Positions 1 to 6,687 of a DNA stretch of 7,052 nucleotides are shown here, piece by piece. Every line of letters begins with the position of its first letter. Within the stretch, counting starts at the first letter, position 1. This DNA is from an uncultured Paracoccaceae bacterium. Lineage in GTDB: Bacteria; Pseudomonadota; Alphaproteobacteria; Rhodobacterales; Rhodobacteraceae. The notes below the pieces were generated by a model. The model had not been told where the DNA came from and did no database searches. It worked only from the letters and a program-made list of their open reading frames with translations. The stretch lies in assembly GCA_937916485.1 (NCBI GenBank), contig CALFSV010000372.1:1-7052 (forward strand), in the 5' to 3' direction. The position numbers were made by a program, and so were the translations under genes.

Positions 1-304
1 AGATCACAGGCTCTTCGCTAAGTATTTCCCCACCATGTGCCATATCTGAGGGCACGAACCACATATCGCCAGGACCTACCTCTCGCGTTTCATCACCAAC
101 TGCCAGACGCATTCTGCCCTGAATAACGACGCTTACTTGCTCATAAGGGTGTGAATGCAGGGGGTAGATGCTTCCAGGTTCGAACTTGACCCAACATAGC
201 TCTTGGTGGTTCCCGATGGCCAGCTTGTCATGCCACCAGACCTGCATGTCTGGGAAAAACTTGGATGCTGCGTCCGCTTCGGACAAGGTGATGATATTAG
301 GCAT
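1..304 (-). CDS. Small cupin-domain protein, 3' end cut by the window edge
   Basis: This gene begins at the ATG at 304-302 and runs off the left edge; 101 residues are visible, starting MPNIITLSEADAAS. They contain both cupin motifs. Motif 1 is G44, then H50-S-H52-P-Y-E-Q56, then G63. Motif 2 is G79-D80, P85 and H90. By analogy with single-domain cupins carrying an HxHPxEx pattern, H50, H52, Q56 and H90 would bind a metal ion. Such proteins form a beta-barrel and serve as dioxygenases, isomerases, sugar-binding proteins or sensor domains, so the substrate cannot be named. There is no signal peptide, which suggests a cytoplasmic protein. The frame stays open upstream of the ATG to a TAA near 421, but the chosen start gives a natural N-terminus. 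No strong ribosome binding site is visible. The family call is firm; the function is unknown. Confidence 0.85.
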   Translation of the reverse strand, partial: MPNIITLSEADAASKFFPDMQVWWHDKLAIGNHQELCWVKFEPGSIYPLHSHPYEQVSVVIQGRMRLAVGDETREVGPGDMWFVPSDMAHGGEILSEEPVI

Positions 305-414
305 GCTCTGGTCTCGGCTCTTTGCACAACAGCCTCGCACCAAATATTGGCCCCAGCCAACTGAACGCAAAGCTGAAATTCGATAGCGCGAATAGTGCTC
401 TATCAACGAAGGAT

Positions 415-426
415 CTGTTTAAACAG
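415..426. repeat. Perfect 12-base palindrome
   Basis: CTGTTTAAACAG reads the same on both strands. It lies about 110 bases upstream of the cupin start. It could be an operator half-site pair for a dimeric regulator, but it is not a known LexA box because the spacing is wrong (CTG-N6-CAG), and an isolated 12-base palindrome can occur by chance. Confidence 0.35.
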
Positions 427-482
427 CTTCACTTCAGGAGCAGGTTACAGTCAATACCCGCAATGGCCCCCAAGCCGTCATC

Positions 483-503
483 CGCCCCTTCCGCTCAGGG
501 GTG
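483..503. repeat. Inverted repeat, 7-pair stem and 7-base loop
   Basis: Bases 483-489 pair with 497-503 (CGCCCCT against AGGGGTG, with one G-T pair), leaving loop 490-496. It sits three bases from a second hairpin at 506-522. No run of T follows on either strand, so it is not a canonical intrinsic terminator. It could help end transcription of the NUDIX gene or protect its transcript. Confidence 0.4.
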
Positions 504-505
504 AT

Positions 506-522
506 GGACAAGTCTATTGTCC
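506..522. repeat. Inverted repeat, perfect 6-pair stem and 5-base loop
   Basis: GGACAA at 506-511 pairs exactly with TTGTCC at 517-522 around the loop GTCTA. Together with the stem at 483-503 it makes a tandem hairpin pair downstream, on the minus strand, of the NUDIX gene. There is only a short T run nearby on the plus side and none on the minus side, so a terminator role is uncertain. Confidence 0.4.
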
Positions 523-643
523 CTGTTTCCACTGGGTATCTTATGTCAGGTGGTGAACACTAGCATAGGTGCGCGGCATCTCGATGATGTCTTCCGTCAG
601 GACGATGCAAAGGTTTGAACGGGTGTTCCGCGCAAGCCGACGC

Positions 644-1278
644 CTACTTCCATGCAAAGTCGGGCTGATCGAAATGTGACACCCTCGTGGTCGTGGCCTG
701 TAGAGCAATCTCCCGGAACTGGTAAAGGATCGCAGCGGTCGGAGCGAACATCTGGTGACCAGAGTCGGGAAGAATGCTGACATTACAGGATGCTTGCCAT
801 GCGCGCTTGGCTCCAGGTTTGGAATTTCAGGGTTATTGAGCTCGCTGAACGGTATGAAGAACACGTCTGCCACTTCGGCCGGGTCGGGCTTCAAGGTAAC
901 GTAATCTTGGCACCAAGCAACGAAAGGAGATATCTGAAAACCCGACCGGGTTGGAAAGTCATCAAGGCGCCCCAATACATCCCTTTGGTTCAGATCAAGC
1001 CCCAGTTCTTCTGAAGTCTCGCGTAAGGCGGCCTCAATTTCCGTCTCACCCTCATCAAGACGCCCGCCAGGCAACGCGTATTGCGCACCGTGCCGGCGGA
1101 GATTAGCAGGCCTCAGCGTCACGATCACGCTGGCTTGGCCAGTCTCCGGTTCTTTTGCAACCACGATGGCAACTGCAGCCTTGCGAAGTCGACTGGCCTC
1201 GCGCCCCGCCGGAACGAACCGAGCGATGCGCTCGCTGATCGACCGGCGCAAGACCGGGTTGAAATCGTAATTTGCCAT
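644..1278 (-). pseudogene. NUDIX hydrolase, CoA-pyrophosphatase-like, with a one-base frameshift
   Basis: The gene begins at the ATG at 1278 (MANYDFNPVLRR); an in-frame TAA at 1293-1291 excludes a longer start. The NUDIX box is complete: G72, E78, then R86-E87-T-S-E90-E91-L-G93-L94, which binds the divalent metals used to split a diphosphate bond. The preceding stretch, LRPANLRRHG then LPGG, resembles the signature of coenzyme A pyrophosphatases. As it stands the frame runs to 541 and gives 245 residues, but after L173 the tail no longer looks like the family. Adding one base near 757-760 restores 38 residues (glycine, then HQMFAPTAAILYQF and onward to QPDFAWK) and a TAG at 646-644, for 211 residues in all, the usual family size. 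The gene is therefore either recently broken or the sequence has an error. The catalytic box lies before the break. The NUDIX call is firm; CoA specificity is inferred. Confidence 0.85.
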
Positions 1279-1290
1279 ATCGAGTATGCT

Positions 1291-1581
1291 TTATCCGCGG
1301 CTACCATTGCATACTCTCACGCCTGCAGTAGGTGTCAACACAGGGCCAAGCAGGACGCGTTCTTCAGGTTGCCAGATCTCATCTCCGACAATATGGCTGG
1401 CCTCGACGACGCTGATGGGGCCTTGCATGTCCTCGGTCAAAGCATGGGGTAGACAGCCCGCCCGTGGCACCATAGCAACCGCCACCGCCAAGGTTCGCAA
1501 CATTCTGCTCTGGATCGTGCGAGATTGGATCGCGCCCCGACGCCAGATATACTGAACCCTCGTGCCGCAAGACACGCTCAT
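1291..1581 (-). CDS. Uncertain small open frame, 96 residues, unknown function
   Basis: I do not recognise this product, and it may not be a gene. The ATG at 1581 overlaps the stop of the frame upstream as ATGA, and the TAA at 1293-1291 lies 12 bases before the NUDIX start, in the same frame, which is operon-like spacing. A second ATG at 1503 would give a shorter form starting MLRTLAVAVAMVPRAGC, with a basic residue, a short hydrophobic run and a cysteine, somewhat like an export signal. Later residues (GPISVVEASHIVGDEIW, about 54-70) faintly recall the first strands of staphylococcal-nuclease-like secreted proteins, but the acidic DGD-type residues are absent and the resemblance stops there. 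The same frame is open without a stop back through 1797 and beyond, which is common in GC-rich DNA by chance. It could be a gene remnant. Confidence 0.25.
   Translation of the reverse strand: MSVSCGTRVQYIWRRGAIQSRTIQSRMLRTLAVAVAMVPRAGCLPHALTEDMQGPISVVEASHIVGDEIWQPEERVLLGPVLTPTAGVRVCNGSRG
1308..1338 (-). promoter_or_regulatory. Possible promoter for the NUDIX gene
   Basis: On the minus strand a perfect -35 hexamer TTGACA (1338-1333) is followed after 19 bases by TATGCA (1313-1308). The -10 match is weak and the spacing is long. If real, transcription would begin near 1300, about 20 bases before the ATG at 1278. It lies inside the small open frame that ends at 1291, which argues either that this frame is not a gene or that the promoter is internal. 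Confidence 0.3.
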
Positions 1582-1757
1582 CTCTGCGTGAGGCGGATCG
1601 ACGGCTCCCCCCCGCGCTCGACATAGCCCAGCGCAAAGACCGCAACACCGCTCGCCTCTTTGTTTTGTTCTTCGACATGCCGCGCCCTTCCCCGTTTCGA
1701 TCCATCCGCCCCCACGGCCCATCCCCAGCGGCCATTTTGGCAACGCGGCTTGTGCAT
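1578..1757 (-). CDS. Uncertain small open frame, 59 residues, unknown function
   Basis: The frame starts at the ATG at 1757 and ends with TGA at 1580-1578, overlapping the ATG of the next small frame. Its C-terminal half (EEQNKEASGVAVFALGYVERG, then GEPSIRLTQR) has a protein-like composition, but I know no family that matches. The frame is also open upstream to the end of dnaE2 without a stop, so the start is not fixed. A run of seven G on the minus strand (1613-1607) lies within it; one extra G there would fuse it to the following frame. No clear ribosome binding site was found. It may be chance, or a remnant. Confidence 0.18.
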   Translation of the reverse strand: MHKPRCQNGRWGWAVGADGSKRGRARHVEEQNKEASGVAVFALGYVERGGEPSIRLTQR

Positions 1758-1821
1758 CAAACCACATCGCCGAGCCTTCGGACGAGACGCCTCGCATCCT
1801 TCTGGGCAGATCCGCGCACCG

Positions 1822-4800
1822 CTAATGGAAGTCGCGTGACTTTGGAATCGTGCGCAGGTTGCGTGGGTGCCTGTGCGTACTGCTTGGCAAGGCGCGCTTT
1901 ACCTCGTCCGCACGCGCCAATGGGGGCTCTATGGCGTCATTGGAAAGCCGTTTCAGCGCATCGCTGCGATCGTTCAGGTGATGTACGACGACATGGATCA
2001 CATCATCGCTGCGTTGCACGACACCACGCACATCAATGATCCGCGCCTGCATGATCACTTTGCGAAATGCCTCCATGACCTTTGGCCAGACCACCAGATT
2101 GACCACCCCCGTTTCATCCTCCAGTGTAATGAAGCAGACGCCCTTCGCACTTCCGGGGCGCTGCCGGATCAGCACGATACCAGCCAGTTTTACGTCCTGC
2201 CCGTTACGCATATGCGCGAGCGTGCCCGCTGGCCTGTAGCCCTGTTTCGTCATGCTTTTTCGCAAGAACGCCATAGGGTGCGCCTTTAGTGATAACCGCA
2301 TTGTTTGATAATCTGCGACCACATGCTCGCAGGTTGGCATCTTTGGCAGATCAAATGGGACGTCATCCCCCTCATCCGGTTTATCGCTAAAAAGCGGTAA
2401 GTTTGGCGCATCATGCAACGCGCGCGTGTTCCAAAGCGCCTGCCTGCGGTCCAGTCCAAGAGATCGCACTGCATCTGCCGCGGCCAGTTTGCGCATAGAT
2501 CCCGCATCGGCCTTGGCACGGTCTTTAAGAGAGGCGAGATCGGTGAAAGGGGTGTCGCGGATGGCCACGATACGGCGCGCGACGTCTTGCCGAAGACCCT
2601 CAATCTGCCGCAATCCCAGACGGACGGCAAATTTGCCATGACTTACAGGCTCCAGCGTCGTGTCCCAGTGGCTGTAATTCACATCCGGTGGGCGGATGAT
2701 GACGTCATGTTCGCGTGCATCACGGACAATCTGGGCAGGTGCATAAAATCCCATAGGCTGGGAATTTAACAATGCCGCGCAAAACACATCCGGGTAATGG
2801 CGCTTGATCCAGCTTGAAACATAGACGAGATGCGCAAAGCTGGCGGCATGACTCTCTGGAAAGCCATAATCACCGAAGCCCTTGATTTGGTTGAAACAGC
2901 GCTGAGCGAAGTCGGAATCATAGCCGCGATTGATCATGCGGCTGACCATTTTGTCTTCAAGCGCACAAATGGTTCCCTTTGATCTGAATGTCGCCATAGC
3001 CTTGCGGAGTTGATTGGCCTCATCGGGGCTGAATTCCGCAGCGACCATGGCAAGCTTCATCGCCTGTTCCTGAAAAATTGGAACGCCCTTGGTGCGGGAA
3101 AGCACCTTGCGCAACTCATTCGGATCATGTGGGGGTCTGGGTGACGGGTAATGCTCGGGCTCTTTGCCCGACCGCCTGCGCAGATAGGGGTGCACCATAT
3201 CCCCTTGAATGGGCCCCGGGCGCACGATGGCAACCTGAATAACGAGGTCATAGAATTCACGCGGTTTCAGCCGTGGGAGCATATTCATCTGTGCGCGGCT
3301 TTCGACTTGAAAGACCCCCAGACTGTCTCCCTTGCAAAGCATGTCATAGGTCGCCTGATCCTCCTGTGGAACACACGCAAGGGTCAGCGTGCGACCATGA
3401 TGCGCAGCGATCAGATCAAAGGCCTTGCGGATACATGTGAGCATTCCAAGTGCAAGCACATCCACTTTGAGAATACGCAATTCGTCAATGTCGTCCTTGT
3501 CCCATTCGATGAATGTGCGATCCGGCATCGCGCCATTACCGATCGGCACCGTTTCGATCAGCTTTTTCTCGGTCAGGATAAAGCCGCCCACATGCTGACC
3601 TAAATGGCGGGGCATACCAATCATCTGATCAGCCAGTTTGATCGTGCGCGCCATCAGCTGGTCCTTGAGGTCGATCCCAGCCTCTGCCGCCTCGCGCGCA
3701 CCGACCTCGCGCCCCCAGGACCCCCAGATGGTTTTAGCCAAGGCGCTGGTGATGTCTTCCGACAGCCCCATGACCTTACCGACTTCACGCACGGCCATGC
3801 GGGGTCGGTAGTGGATCACCGTTGCGCAAAGTGCGGCCCTGTCGCGTCCATATTTATCATAGATATGCTGGATCACCTCTTCACGCCGCTCATGTTCAAA
3901 ATCGACATCTATATCAGGCGGCTCTTTGCGTTCCTCGCTGATAAAGCGTTCAAACAGAAGATCATTGGTATTCGGATCAACCGCAGTGATCCCCAGCACA
4001 TAGCAAACAGCGGAATTTGCCGCCGATCCGCGCCCTTGGCACAGGATTGGTGGATTACAGTGGTGGCGGGCAAAATTCACGATCTGCTCAATCGTCAGAA
4101 AATATTGTGGGATATTGATTTTTTTGATCAGGGTGAGTTCCTTGCATAGGGTCGCTGTGACCTTATCGGGGACGCCATCGGGATAGCGCCGCTCTGCCCC
4201 TTTCCATACCAGCTCTTCGAGATAGTCTTGCGGTGTGCGCCCCTCTGGCACTGTCTCGTTGGGATATTCATACGACAATTCGCGCAGATCAAAATCACAG
4301 GCATCCGCAACCATGCGTGTCGCGCGGATCGCGTGCGGCCATTGGGCAAAAAGCCGGACCATCTGTGCCGGTGATTTCAGGTGCCTCTCTGCATTTGCGT
4401 TCAGCAAGGAGCCGGCCTGCCGGATCGTCGTCTTGTGCAGGATGCATGTCATCACATCGTGTAACGGCCGGCGTTCAGGCGCATGATACCGCACATCATT
4501 GGTGGCGATGATCCCAAGCCCATGCGCTTTGGCGAACCGATCCAGTCGATTGATCCGGGCGCGATCATCGCCTTCATAAAGATAGCTGACAGCGATATGC
4601 CTAAGCGTAGGCAGCGCATGTCTGAGCCGATCAAACCCAGCCTCAAAATGATCGAGCTGCGGGCTGGGCAGCGCAATAAGCTGAACGCCTTCGCTGTAAA
4701 CGACAAGATCATCAAGTGTGATATCGCAGGCCCCTTTCGCCTGCCATGCGCCGTCTATATCCGCCATTTTACCTTTTGAGAGCAGCGCAGAAATTCTGCC

Positions 4801-5124
4801 ATAGGCGGCGCGGTCCCGTGGGTAGGCTAGAAATTCCTCTCCTGTGGTGAGTTGTAACCGGCAGCCGATAACTGGCGTGATCTGCGCCCTCAAAGCCGCT
4901 GCATGCAGCCGAACAACACCCGCCATCGTGTTCAGATCCGCACAGCCAAGTTTGTCATACCCCAAGGCATGTGCGGTCACGGCAAGATCCACGGCATCGG
5001 ACGCACCACGCAGGAAAGAAAAACATGTGGTCAGCCCTAATTCGACATATTCCGCCGCAGGGTTTGGTATGAAATCATCGCTCTCAATCGTGCGTCGCGG
5101 GTGCTGGTTATCCATGTCAGGCAT
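1822..5124 (-). CDS. dnaE2: Error-prone DNA polymerase DnaE2 (C-family, 1100 residues)
   Basis: DnaE2 is a C-family polymerase related to the replicative Pol III alpha subunit. It is used for translesion synthesis in the SOS response and works in the cytoplasm with ImuA, ImuB and the sliding clamp. Domains in order: a PHP domain (about 26-220), in which the usual histidine-rich first motif is replaced by CFSFLRGAS (34-42); the polymerase palm, with the catalytic motif PDIDVDF (403-409; D404 and D406) and the third acid D555 in LKVDVLAL; fingers and helix-hairpin-helix regions to about 890; the sequence NLPLF (908-912), a candidate clamp-binding motif; and an OB fold (about 977-1050). The protein ends HRHPRNLRTIPKSRDFH, a typical DnaE2 C-terminus, so it is complete. 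Length fits DnaE2 (about 1050-1150) rather than replicative DnaE1. The start at 5124 lies 30 bases after the imuB stop, in the same frame, behind only a weak ribosome binding site; Met4 is an alternative start. Co-transcription with imuAB is likely. Confidence 0.97.
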   Translation of the reverse strand: MPDMDNQHPRRTIESDDFIPNPAAEYVELGLTTCFSFLRGASDAVDLAVTAHALGYDKLGCADLNTMAGVVRLHAAALRAQITPVIGCRLQLTTGEEFLAYPRDRAAYGRISALLSKGKMADIDGAWQAKGACDITLDDLVVYSEGVQLIALPSPQLDHFEAGFDRLRHALPTLRHIAVSYLYEGDDRARINRLDRFAKAHGLGIIATNDVRYHAPERRPLHDVMTCILHKTTIRQAGSLLNANAERHLKSPAQMVRLFAQWPHAIRATRMVADACDFDLRELSYEYPNETVPEGRTPQDYLEELVWKGAERRYPDGVPDKVTATLCKELTLIKKINIPQYFLTIEQIVNFARHHCNPPILCQGRGSAANSAVCYVLGITAVDPNTNDLLFERFISEERKEPPDIDVDFEHERREEVIQHIYDKYGRDRAALCATVIHYRPRMAVREVGKVMGLSEDITSALAKTIWGSWGREVGAREAAEAGIDLKDQLMARTIKLADQMIGMPRHLGQHVGGFILTEKKLIETVPIGNGAMPDRTFIEWDKDDIDELRILKVDVLALGMLTCIRKAFDLIAAHHGRTLTLACVPQEDQATYDMLCKGDSLGVFQVESRAQMNMLPRLKPREFYDLVIQVAIVRPGPIQGDMVHPYLRRRSGKEPEHYPSPRPPHDPNELRKVLSRTKGVPIFQEQAMKLAMVAAEFSPDEANQLRKAMATFRSKGTICALEDKMVSRMINRGYDSDFAQRCFNQIKGFGDYGFPESHAASFAHLVYVSSWIKRHYPDVFCAALLNSQPMGFYAPAQIVRDAREHDVIIRPPDVNYSHWDTTLEPVSHGKFAVRLGLRQIEGLRQDVARRIVAIRDTPFTDLASLKDRAKADAGSMRKLAAADAVRSLGLDRRQALWNTRALHDAPNLPLFSDKPDEGDDVPFDLPKMPTCEHVVADYQTMRLSLKAHPMAFLRKSMTKQGYRPAGTLAHMRNGQDVKLAGIVLIRQRPGSAKGVCFITLEDETGVVNLVVWPKVMEAFRKVIMQARIIDVRGVVQRSDDVIHVVVHHLNDRSDALKRLSNDAIEPPLARADEVKRALPSSTHRHPRNLRTIPKSRDFH

Positions 5125-5154
5125 GGCAACACCCGTGCAATAGAGCCACCCCCA

Positions 5155-6687
5155 TCACGCAAAGCACCCATGCACAAACCAGCGTGGATCACCGCCGCGC
5201 CCATCTTCGTGCAGCCCTTCACGATACAGCCAGATGCGCTGCCCTAATTGATTTTCAATCTTGAAGTAATCCCGCAACCGTGTGCCCGGCCTGTCCTTCC
5301 ACCATTCGGGCGCAATACGCTCAGGACCAGAATATCGCGCCACCCGGTGCGTTTGTCGTCGCCAGACAAACTGTGCGGGTGGGCCTTCTGGAACTTCGTA
5401 AAGAACCCGCACCTCCTCGGGGTGATTGAACAAACGCAGTGGCCGCTCCTTTACTGACGAAGCTACGATTTTGGTAATCCCATCCAAAGCCGCGACGCGC
5501 CCGGCAACACGTTCTGGAATATGGCTTTGACGCAGGATGGGCTGCGTCACAGCGCGGGGGCCAAATTTTGCGCTCAACCGATCCACAAGTTGAGTCAGAT
5601 GCAAGTCGTCGTCTGATCCTCCATCAAGGCGGCTCTGGTGGTCATGCATATCCTCCACCCCGCTTGCCTCAAGCGTAATCAGGTCAAAGCCAAAACCGGG
5701 ATTGATCTGTTCCAGCTTGTCCCGAAACAGCCCATGCAGATGTTGCGGATCACACGTGACGGCAGAGGTTGCCACATCCAGATGGCTAACATCCCCATCG
5801 GTGCGATAAACGGTCAGATGCAACCGACGGCACCCCTGCCCTGCCTGCGTGAGCATCTGACACAGATTTTCACATAGCTCTGGCAAATGGGGGGTGGGGT
5901 CAAAGATCGGTTCGGCCAGACGGCTTTGTACTCGCAAGCGCGGCCTTGCCTCAAGGCTTGCGACCGGCTCGGCCAATTTGCCCATGGCCTGATCGAGGCG
6001 CAGCAAAGGATTGGCTTCCAATGGGGCCCTGACAAACCTTCGCGCCAGCGACAGTCGCGGCACATCCATGACCGCACCGATAGTCTTCAGGCCCAGACGT
6101 TGTAAAAGAAGAACCGTTTCATTGCCCAATCGCAAACCGGTTACCGGCAATACTCCCAGTTTAGTTCTGACGTCATCTTCCATACAAACACACCGCACCG
6201 GACCAAAGCGCGCCAAAGCCCATGCCGCACCCCATGTCGGCGCAACAGCAATCCGCGCGCTGATCCCAAGTAAGGACAACTGCGTTTCCATCGCGACCAG
6301 CATCGCCGCCTCACCACCGAACAGATGGTCGGAGCCCGCCGTATCAAGGATCAAACCATTTGCCCCGTCGCGCACAGTCCATGGACACCAGCGTCGCGCC
6401 CAAAGAACCAGGCGGTCCAATGCGGCACGATCACCAGCAATGTCCGCGTGCTCCACCCGCAATTCCGAGCAAATGGCACGCATATCCACAACACGGGCCC
6501 CTGCATTAATGCCCGCCAACCGCGCCGCCCGATTGGCGGCATGGATCACGGGCCCATGATGCCCCCCACGAGCCAACACAATCGGTATATTATCCGGCGG
6601 TGCGTTGCATTGCCGCTCCATGGTCCGTTGCCAGCGTTCCATCGCGAACTGTGGCAACCAGATCGAGACGATCCGACGCCCTGTCAT
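5155..6687 (-). CDS. imuB: ImuB, non-catalytic Y-family polymerase-like protein of the mutasome (510 residues)
   Basis: ImuB is the hub of the mutasome: it binds the sliding clamp and holds ImuA and DnaE2 at the lesion. The first 345 or so residues follow the Y-family polymerase fold, but the catalytic acids are gone. The usual D-x-D motif near the N-terminus is SIWLPQFAMER (8-18), and the usual SIDE motif is LILDTAGSDHLFGG (112-125), as in known ImuB proteins. The C-terminal part has ERPLRLF (414-420), a candidate clamp-binding motif, and then the conserved ImuB tail: ARYSGPERIAPEWW (450-463), RDYFKIENQLGQRIWLYREGL (472-492) and PRWFVHGCFA at the end. Length is usual for the family. The start at the ATG at 6687 lies inside imuA, giving a 98-base overlap in another frame; this start gives the normal RRIVSIWLP N-terminus. 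A GGGTGG lies about 7 bases upstream as a weak ribosome binding site. DinB was considered and rejected because of the missing acids. Confidence 0.95.
   Translation of the reverse strand: MTGRRIVSIWLPQFAMERWQRTMERQCNAPPDNIPIVLARGGHHGPVIHAANRAARLAGINAGARVVDMRAICSELRVEHADIAGDRAALDRLVLWARRWCPWTVRDGANGLILDTAGSDHLFGGEAAMLVAMETQLSLLGISARIAVAPTWGAAWALARFGPVRCVCMEDDVRTKLGVLPVTGLRLGNETVLLLQRLGLKTIGAVMDVPRLSLARRFVRAPLEANPLLRLDQAMGKLAEPVASLEARPRLRVQSRLAEPIFDPTPHLPELCENLCQMLTQAGQGCRRLHLTVYRTDGDVSHLDVATSAVTCDPQHLHGLFRDKLEQINPGFGFDLITLEASGVEDMHDHQSRLDGGSDDDLHLTQLVDRLSAKFGPRAVTQPILRQSHIPERVAGRVAALDGITKIVASSVKERPLRLFNHPEEVRVLYEVPEGPPAQFVWRRQTHRVARYSGPERIAPEWWKDRPGTRLRDYFKIENQLGQRIWLYREGLHEDGRGGDPRWFVHGCFA

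Larger units (their letters stand above)
305..643. other. Gene-free stretch with several short dyads
   Basis: I see no convincing coding sequence between the cupin start and the restored stop of the NUDIX gene. Small open frames exist on both strands but none resembles a known protein. The stretch contains four short inverted repeats, at 382-404, 415-426, 483-503 and 506-522. It should hold the cupin promoter, but I cannot point to a good -35/-10 pair. No tRNA, insertion-sequence end or CRISPR-like repeat was recognised. It may be a regulatory region or a scar left by rearrangement. Confidence 0.5.
1279..1821. other. Stretch of 543 bases without a recognisable gene
   Basis: Between the dnaE2 stop and the NUDIX start I find no known gene on either strand. 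The minus strand is open in more than one frame over much of it, giving the two doubtful small frames listed separately. No strong hairpin with a T run follows dnaE2, so the end of the cassette transcript is not marked. No tRNA, insertion-sequence end or direct repeat was seen. Confidence 0.5.

Noticed and set aside
133..360. Minus-strand open frame of 75 codons
   Set aside because: It overlaps the cupin gene in another frame; the cupin frame contains both family motifs and this one none.
617..628. GAAC-N4-GTTC dyad resembling a Gram-positive LexA box
   Set aside because: Alphaproteobacterial LexA is known to use GTTC-N7-GTTC direct repeats, and the site is at the 3' end of the NUDIX region, not before any SOS gene.
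862..877. Two GAAC-like direct repeats that could be read as an alphaproteobacterial LexA box
   Set aside because: The spacing is eight bases instead of seven, and the site lies inside the NUDIX coding sequence.
1291..1503. Secreted staphylococcal-nuclease-like protein
   Set aside because: Only about 15 residues faintly resemble the start of that fold; the key acidic residues and the later conserved motifs are absent.
3604..4149. Long plus-strand open frame of 181 codons
   Set aside because: It lies fully antisense to the palm region of dnaE2, which has clear catalytic motifs, and its product resembles no known protein.
1822..5124. Replicative polymerase DnaE1
   Set aside because: The degenerate PHP motif, the C-terminus, the length and the link to imuAB all point to DnaE2.
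6011..6559. Long plus-strand open frame of 182 codons
   Set aside because: It is antisense to the conserved core of imuB; its composition (rich in R, S, T, P, A) is that of a shadow of a GC-rich gene.
5155..6687. Active Y-family polymerase DinB (Pol IV)
   Set aside because: Both catalytic acid motifs are replaced and the C-terminal tail is that of ImuB.
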